In this document: one piece after another, positions 55,752-64,000 of the stretch
How the letters are laid out: the number at the start of each line of letters is the position of its first letter
Numbering within the stretch: the first letter of the stretch is position 1
From: Collybiopsis luxurians FD-317 M1
Taxonomy: Eukaryota; Basidiomycota; Agaricomycetes; Agaricales; Omphalotaceae
Reading direction: 5' to 3'
NCBI GenBank assembly: GCA_000827265.1
Contig: KN834766.1
Location: 739,061 to 803,060 of the forward strand
Length of the DNA stretch: 64,000 nucleotides
Made by a program: the position numbers and the translations under genes
The notes under the pieces: generated by a model
Database searches by the model: none
What the model was told of the DNA's origin: nothing
Seen by the model: only the letters and a program-made list of their open reading frames with translations

Positions 55752-58580
55752 CTGGAGGTCTAGGCATCCTTGGCAATACTATTATTAGTAGCAAAGGGCA
55801 TGGAACAAAATGAAAAGATAAGCTGGCCAAGTAAAAAGGGAATAATCCCATTGGCTATCAAATGAAAGAAAAGATGTGACTCAACAAGTTCTTGATAAGA
55901 ATACAGGATGACTCAAGTCAATGAGCAATCCTGTAAAGCTGATAGGCTGCAAGATGGCTGTGGACCAAGTGGAAGTAGGTTCAGACTTTAGCCTGCAGCT
56001 GATTGATAAATTGACAAGCCAAAAAGGTAGCTTGTCACAGGGAAAAGAATGAAAATAATTTATTCTATGAGATTTAATCAGGTCTATTGACAAATATGGA
56101 AGTACTGGGGTTTGTATGAATATTAGTAATGTCATAGATATTATAATTTGTATCAGTATAAAAGGTGTAACTGTATGTAGGAGAAATCTCAGTTTTGGAT
56201 ACTGAACCTATCTCAATTTGCTAGTGGTGAAAAATCTACAATAGGGTTAAAGTGTCTCAGCTGTTAATAGCTACAATCACTCACATTGGCCACTGGAATC
56301 AGTTGGTTAGGAAATTCCATTTGAAACTCCTGGAAACTAGACTGCAAAGTCATTGACATATCTTGAGGAGAGGGACTGGATATAGGGTGAACCTCATATA
56401 GACCTTACCTCCCCAGCATATACCACCCAAGCTCTAGTCTACAAAGCTGTAGGTTGAACAGTCAGTGACTTGTTGGCTAGCCTGTGAGTCTGAAATGTTG
56501 CACCCACTTGAATAATAGTAGAGTGTGTAAAACCTGCAAAGTGACCTGTGGACTGTGCTGTATAAGCTTCTAGTATCCAAGTGACATTGGAATTGCACCC
56601 AATAAGCTTGAAGACAGGTGAACTCTGGTTAAGCCAGCTAAGCTTGTGGTGTTCTGTTGCTTCAATGATGCCAAGCAAGTGAACTTCTCTGTAGGAGACT
56701 AAGCTTGTCTACCCTCTCCACACTCCTCTACACCTATTCTGTACCATAGTGCACTCAACAAAGCTGCAAGGCAAGTCTATGATACATCCTTTTGTTCCAC
56801 TGGTTGCTTCCTTAAGGTGTTCACTGAAAGGGAATCTTTGACAACCTCCTTACTCACATATTCTACCTGTCAGTCTGATCTGATTGGGTTAAGAGCAGTT
56901 CTTTGCAAAGCTCACAACTAGCCAAGACCACACTTATTATTGGACCATACTGTACAGCATCCATGAAGTGCTCATTTGAGACTCAGCACTCTGTAATTTT
57001 CATTCAGCTGCACCTTTATTGTATTCACCAATCATTGTAGACATAACTTACATTGATTTTGGGGGGGGGTTTTTTCCATCTGGCTAGCCAGCTTGAAGTT
57101 GACTTGACCCCAGCTCAAGTCAGCTCAAGCTTTCTTGAGTCAGCTAATTCCAGCTATTGAGCTGGCTAAGCATGAGAGCTGCAGCTACATCAGTCAACTT
57201 GTGGCTAGCCAAGCTGTGGCAACACTAGAAATACTCCATTCTCAATCCCCAACTCTGACTGAAGGGAAGGGAGGATCTTGTTCCCTGTGATTGGGAAATA
57301 TGCATCCAACCTTCCACATTAGGAATCAAATCAAATCAATTAATAATCACTCGGTAACAAGCTGGGACACTGCATGCAGAGTGATGCCTGAATCACTGAG
57401 GTCACTCCCTAACAGTACAATGAGAGACAGTTCAAGGAAGCTTTGCATGGACAAGGGACAAAGTGGGCTGAGACCAAAAATTGCTTGTTGACCCAGTGCT
57501 GTTGTGCAGGCAGCAAGACAGCTGAGAGGGAACAGTAGCAAGGAAGCATACTGCTTCTGTCTCTTTGCTACCACTCCACTGGAGCCTGGTGTCCAAGAAC
57601 CTCAGACTTTGAGCCACTGGGTCAGTCTGCTTGTAGCTCAGAGTGTGAGCCAAACTTTGAAATTTGAGCTTACAGTCAGTTGAAGTATTTTTTAGCATTC
57701 CTCCTCAAGCAGAGTAAGGCCTACCTTTGCCAACAATGCCTGCACTCAAGCTGATCATAACAATAGTGCATGAGAATCTGACTGTGATGCCAGGAATCCC
57801 AAAACTGTTTGCCCTCCCTCTTCCATAAATTCTGGCTCTGGGCTGTATGGGCCTGAACATTTTGGATTCTCACCTTCAACCTCCACCACATCTGAAGCTG
57901 CATGCAATACCCTCATGTCCATCTTGCTTGGCAAAATGTCATCTGCCATCACAACCATGAATTGTGAAGTTGGCAAGAGTGTAAATATATAGTTTGCTCA
58001 ATTTACAACATCAGCTTTACATGACTTGACCACATTTAAGCCCACAATTGAGAAACATCACAATTGGAAGAAAATCCAAGGTCAAGCTAAGTACCAAATA
58101 CCCCTGAACCTACCAGTGTTGCTCAATTGGTGAACTTACAGATTACAGGAAGATACTGAGATGTCAGGCTCTGATTGCTATGCTGATTGTTCTTTCTGAT
58201 AAATACCATAGTGTTGGAGAGGGTCTGGTCACTGACCCATAACTCAACCCAATCCAGCTTGGGTCAGGGTCAGGACTCAGCATTTTGCTGACACAAGTAC
58301 TTGGGTCAGAAGTAAAGTTGGGCTCTTGGGCTCAATCACTTGATAGATGCTGAATGAAAATCAACAGATAGGAGGATTCAAGGGCACAGAATACTAATTG
58401 AAATTGAATGCAATCAGTGCCTTTCAACTACAATCTTCCCACAACATATGCAATCAATTGACAAAGTTCAGGACTGAACTAAGCTATTAATCACTCCATA
58501 TAGAGCAATTTAAACATCCTATTGTACAAGAACAGTGGTATATCCAGGAGCTTGAAGCCTGAAGACAGGGACTTTGAGCT
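55752..58580. other. CpG-free transposon graveyard, no intact gene
   Basis: From 55,752 to 58,677 I find one CG dinucleotide (57,352) although G+C is about 40%. TG and CA are abundant, as expected from long-term deamination of methylated CpG. Fragments that look like hAT-type ends occur at about 57,085-57,230 (GGCTAGCC-type subterminal repeats ending in GGCAACACTAG) and near 58,113. Frames present are short and without content. A run of ten G lies at about 57,060. Confidence 0.75.
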
Positions 58581-60244
58581 CTATATGTACTGAACATTTC
58601 CAAAGGACATGCAAGTAAGATTTGGAAAGTTATCCCTCAGATTTAGCTTTGGTGCAAAATCCTGAAACCATTTCCTTCGTGCAGTAGCTTCTTTATAATT
58701 ATCTTTGCTATCATAAATACCTTCATCAATGATATCAAAGGTGAGTTCAGTCAGGGTGTTGAATGGGCCCCAAGCATGAAGAAAAAATTGGAGAAGCTGG
58801 GAAAGTAAAGTTCAGCCGCGGTTCCACTTGATGATTCCAAAAATCAACAATGCCAGCCTGACAGCTTGGACTTACCTCTTCAAAATAATCTTCATAATCT
58901 TCAATCTTCATTACAGGATCAGAATTTAGATTTTTGTCAGTGTCCGACTGGCAATCTTCAGATATCTCCACTATGATGATAAAATTGAGCGTCTTTAGCT
59001 TTGGAAACCAAGTCTGCATTTTTCCGTGCCATTTTTCTTTTATTTCTGCCTTCATAAAGCCAGAAGGTAATGATTCGAGCTTGCGCAGGTTTTGGTTTGG
59101 ACCATCGAAGAACAGACATGCATCTTTGGTCATCTTAAGCAAGTGTGTCGGCGATAGATCTCCAGATGGCACGCTCCTGTCTGAACCAAACGAGATTCTT
59201 TCAAGATGATGTGGCCCAGAGAACAGATATGCAAGACGCGCAGAACACCAGAGCTGTCGTAGATTTGGAAAAGCCGATAAAGGAAGTGTAAAATGAATCT
59301 CCGGACTAATACTTCCAGCCGTGACAGGGTCAGGGACCCCTTCGGGCCACTCTACATTGTGAAGCCTGAGCTCTACGAGCATTGAGACTTGACTCGAAAG
59401 CTGGTAAACATTCATTAAATCATGTACAGCCCCGAGTTCCAAAAACTGAAGAGAAGGGATAACACCCCGGGCGGCCGAAAAACGAATGAATTCATGCGAA
59501 TTTGTGCTCAGCTTTGTTAACTGGGAGCTGAGAAGAAGTGAGTCAAAAGTTGCCACCCGCTGGTCGGAAGGCGGCAATAACAAGAGGAAATCTAAGCAGA
59601 GAGCATCCGCGAGCGCAATAATGTCGGCCTCCGTTATGTCCACGCTGGGATAACAGTGGTCTAGATATAATGAGGCCAAATTCGATAGCTGGGAGATTAT
59701 TTTGAGAATGTCTTTGGACAGCTCCATATTGGTCAGAGAAAGGGACGTGAGGTTCGGCATTTTCTGCAAATCCTCTAGATAGGACACAAGTGATGAAGGC
59801 CGAGGAGGCTTTATGGCACCAAAATTAAAATGTCTCATTTTACAAGTTCGAATGTACTTGCAAACAGAGATGGCATGTGGGTCAGAGCCTTCCCGAAGAG
59901 CGCGATAGAGCTTGGGATAGCCATTTGACTTCCATAATCGCGAGGAATAAGTTTCTATGTAAATCTCCTCGAACAGTCTTGGAAGCACAACGGAGGCAAA
60001 GAAGCGACAAACAAGAGCCAAGTTCCTAAGCTCTGCATCGTCATCCACCTCAGATATGATCTTGAGATAGATTTCGTTGGGAATACAATCTAAATCGCGA
60101 TCTCCTCGACGACGGTCGGGCGCTGGACATTTCCCTGATGAGTTCTTGTCCATGAAAACACTCATGAGATAAAAATATGTGCTTACTAGACCACTCATCC
60201 ACACTGTGTACCTCCTTCGACTCCAAAGCTCGTTCGTCACGCAT
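58581..60244 (-). CDS. F-box protein, paralogue 2 (506 aa)
   Basis: Exons 60187-60244, 58876-60122 and 58581-58796 on the minus strand. The first exon (MRDERALESKEVHSVDEWS) aligns codon for codon with paralogues 1 and 3, which decides the start over upstream in-frame ATGs. Exon 2 has PDRRRGDRDLDCIPNEIYLKIISEVDDDAELRNLALVCRFFA, the F-box-like region, and then leucine-rich repeats. Exon 3 (FFLHAWGPFNTLTEL ... CMSFGNVQYI) is open but lies inside the CpG-poor block, while exon 2 has ordinary CpG content. Its third exon is six codons longer than in the others. Likely an SCF substrate receptor. Confidence 0.82.
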
Positions 60245-60632
60245 TGTTCTGAAAGCTTTAAGCACAAACACGTCTGGCAAACTGAGCCACTGCTGGTTCA
60301 TCAAGAACTGCCCGCGACACTGTTTCCGGCTCACCTGAGTATAAGACCTGCTCAAACTGCGACCAAAAAAGGGGTAGCGCGCGGGCAGGGTGGTAGAGGG
60401 AAGACAACAAATTTACGAGCCGTGCCCTTTCAGTTTCCGGACCGCCGGCTCATCCAGACAATGGATCCGGCGCCCAAGGACAGGTATAAAGTATAGAAAT
60501 TTGCTCGATTATCTCCTCACTCAGTCCATCACAGAGCAAAGGAATTGACACCAATTGATTTCTATTTAGTACACAGAAAGTGGAAAGCATATGTCAAAGA
60601 GCCCGAAGCCCGAGGAACAAGGTTTATGTGCT
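60245..60632. other. Intergenic between F-box genes 2 and 3
   Basis: 388 bases that hold the promoter of F-box gene 2 and the 3' region of F-box gene 3. Nothing else seen. Confidence 0.5.
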
Positions 60633-62258
60633 CTAAATGTACCGAATATCTCCAAAGGACATATAAGCAAGGTTAGGAAAGTGGCTCCTCAAATTCAATC
60701 TCGATGCACAATCCTGGAGCCATTCATCTCCTACAGGTACTTCTTGGAATCTACCATCTTCAAAAATGTCAAAGGAAAGTTCGGCGAGAGTGTTGAATGG
60801 GCCCCATGCGTCAAGAAAAGATTGAAGGTGCTGCGATAGAAAAGATCAGCCACGGGTCCACTCGATAATGCCACACATCAAACTTGCACTTACCTTTTCA
60901 AACTCATCCTCATAATCATATTCAACGTCCAGTTCGTCATCAGAATCGTCTTGCGAATCCACTACGATAAAAAAATTGAGCGCGTCTAGCTTCGGAAACC
61001 AATCCTGCATTTTCCCGTGCCACTTTTCACCTATTTTCCCATTCATAAAACCGGAAGGTAAACATTCGAGCCTGCGCAGATTTGGGTTCGGACTATCGAA
61101 GAAAAGTCGTGCGTCTTTCGGCCCAAGGAAACGTGTTGGGATGGATGGCCATAAACTGCCCGGCCCGATTCGCGGGATCGCGCTTATGTCTTGATTGAAA
61201 GAAATTCTTTCGAGGAGATGCGGTCCTGAGAACAGATATGCAAGACGCGCGGAACAGTAGAGCCGTCGTAGCCCGGGAAGAGCCGATAAAGGAAGTGTAA
61301 AATGAATCTCCGGATGATCGGTTCCAGTCCTGGTTGGGTCAGGGACCTCTGCGGGCCACGATACGTCGTCAAGCTTGAGCTCAGTAAGTGTCGGAACTCG
61401 ACGCAAAAGTTCGTAAACATTTCTGAGATCGTCTACGTCCCCGAGTTCCAAAAACTGGAGAGGAGGGACAACGCTGTGAGTCGTTAAACAGCGAATGAGC
61501 ACCTGCGAGTTTGTGTGAAGCCTCGTCAACTGGGATCTGACAACAAGTGGGTCAAAAGACGCGACTTGCTCGTTGGAAGGAAATAACGAGAGAGTGTCCA
61601 ATTGGAGAGCATCCGCGAGCACCAGAACATCGTTCTCCGTGACACCACCGTCGGGAAGACAACGGAGCAAGTGCAACGAGGCCAACTTCGAAAGCTGGGA
61701 AATTATTCTGAGAGCATTTTTGGATAGTATCATGTTGGCCAGGGAAAGAGATGTGAGGTTGGGCAATTTTTGAAAGTCCTCCAAATAGGACACAAGTGAT
61801 GAAGGAGGAAGCTTTTTGTTACTATTCAAGTTATGACATTGCAGATCACCACTTCGAATGTGCTTGCAAGCGGAGATAACAAGAGGGTCGGATCCTTCAC
61901 GAAGAACATCATAAATAGGAGGAGCACGTCTCGCCCACGATTTCGACTGCGGCCGGTACCAAGTATGCAAGTAAAGTTCCTCGAACAGTCTTGGAAGCGT
62001 GGCGGAGGCGAAAAAACGACAAACAAGAGCTATGTTCTTCATATCCTTCTTACCATCTACTTCGGATAGGATCCTGAGATATACCTCATTGGGAATGATA
62101 TCCAAGATGCGATCTCCTCGACGACGTTCAGGCGCTACGAAGAATTGCCACTCAGTTCGTGTGTGCGCACTTACCCTAAACTAGGCAAGGTTGTGCTTAC
62201 TAGACCACTCATCTAGATCGCGTACCTCTCTCGATTCCAAAGGCAGGTCGACGCTCAT
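60633..62258 (-). CDS. F-box protein, paralogue 3 (498 aa)
   Basis: Exons 62201-62258, 60894-62134 and 60633-60830 on the minus strand. First exon MSVDLPLESREVRDLDEWS. Exon 2 begins PERRRGDRILDIIPNEVYLRILSEVDGKKDMKNIALVCRFFA (F-box-like), followed by leucine-rich repeats (LTSLSLANMILSKNALR) and a C-terminal acidic stretch (DDSDDELDVEYDYED). The tail exon (SFLDAWGPFNTLAEL ... YMSFGDIRYI) matches the paralogues. CpG content is normal throughout. It probably binds Skp1 in an SCF complex; substrate unknown. Confidence 0.82.
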
Positions 62259-62692
62259 TTTTTCTAAAATTCTAAGTGTTGATCCTGGGCAACCAAGCTG
62301 AATCGAATGAGAGGAGTCTTCGCTAATGCCTGATTTGACTCACCGAGGTACAAGCCCGTCCAAACTGCTGGAAGATTGAGAAATAGAACGCAGGGGTAGT
62401 GCACAAGACCGTGAAGGAAAAAAAACAAACAAGCAAAGAAAGCAGTAAACAAGAAATCACTAGCCCGCACACTCCCCGGACGGCCGGAGCTTTGAAGCGG
62501 CGCCGTGTATATACATATTTGGTAGAGCGTTCCGAATACGGTAGGTGATGTGCCCAACTTAAGTCTGCTCGCACACATTCCCGCTTGCCACTTCGAGAAA
62601 ATTCAGAAAGGAACAAACGTGCTGAACCATATACACCACTCGGTGCTTCCCCGCAAACTTTATCAAACATGCCAACGATACAAAATTCAAGA
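62259..62692. other. Intergenic between F-box gene 3 and ELP3
   Basis: 434 bases with the promoter of F-box gene 3 and the 3' region of ELP3. No gene supported. Confidence 0.5.

Positions 62693-64000
<1,308 letters not shown>

Noticed and set aside
58747..60267. Unspliced 506-codon reading of F-box gene 2 starting MCLKLSEQ
   Set aside because: It reads through the first and second introns. The paralogues show the correct first exon in another frame and a separate tail exon.

Overview
The window is nuclear DNA from a filamentous basidiomycete, most likely an Agaricomycete. Genes carry many short introns (about 47-90 bp, GT-AG). The conserved genes are eukaryotic (CDC4-type F-box/WD40, ELP3, spliceosomal cyclophilin, D-aminoacyl-tRNA deacylase, arrestin-like, Zn2Cys6 factor). 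Several families are typical of mushroom-forming fungi: a DUF6534-type membrane protein, an SC15-like secreted family and a lineage-specific F-box family. All exon models were assembled by hand from the sequence.

Layout. (1) 1-27.6 kb is an accessory region built by tandem duplication. A unit of about 12 kb (about 1.2-13.7 kb) recurs at about 13.7-24.3 kb, followed by two further partial units. Each full unit carries a small unrecognised helical-protein gene family (copies a-d and b'-d'), a gene for an acireductone-dioxygenase (ARD)-like cupin that has lost three of four metal ligands, decayed gene relics, and a gene for a secreted hydrophobic protein (four intact copies, each with a TATA box 111-112 bp before its ATG). 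(2) 29.8-50.4 kb is the housekeeping/regulatory block: CDC4-like gene (+), DUF6534-like membrane protein (-), a TA-flanked MITE, arrestin-like gene (+), DTD (-) and PPIL1-type cyclophilin (+) head to head, a tandem-repeat array at 44.6-45.6 kb, and a 13-exon Zn2Cys6 transcription factor (+). (3) 51.1-64 kb holds three paralogous three-exon F-box genes and the 3' part of ELP3, all on the minus strand. The first two F-box genes are separated by a graveyard of retrotransposon and DNA-transposon fragments. Inside it lies a stretch of about 2.9 kb with a single CpG.

The conserved genes need no joint explanation beyond ordinary fungal gene order. The region most likely to hold undescribed biology is the tandem accessory array, where an apparently dead ARD-like protein, a small helical family and SC15-like secreted proteins were amplified together. 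The CpG-free block, which runs into the last exon of a still-open F-box gene, is the clearest sign of genome defence.
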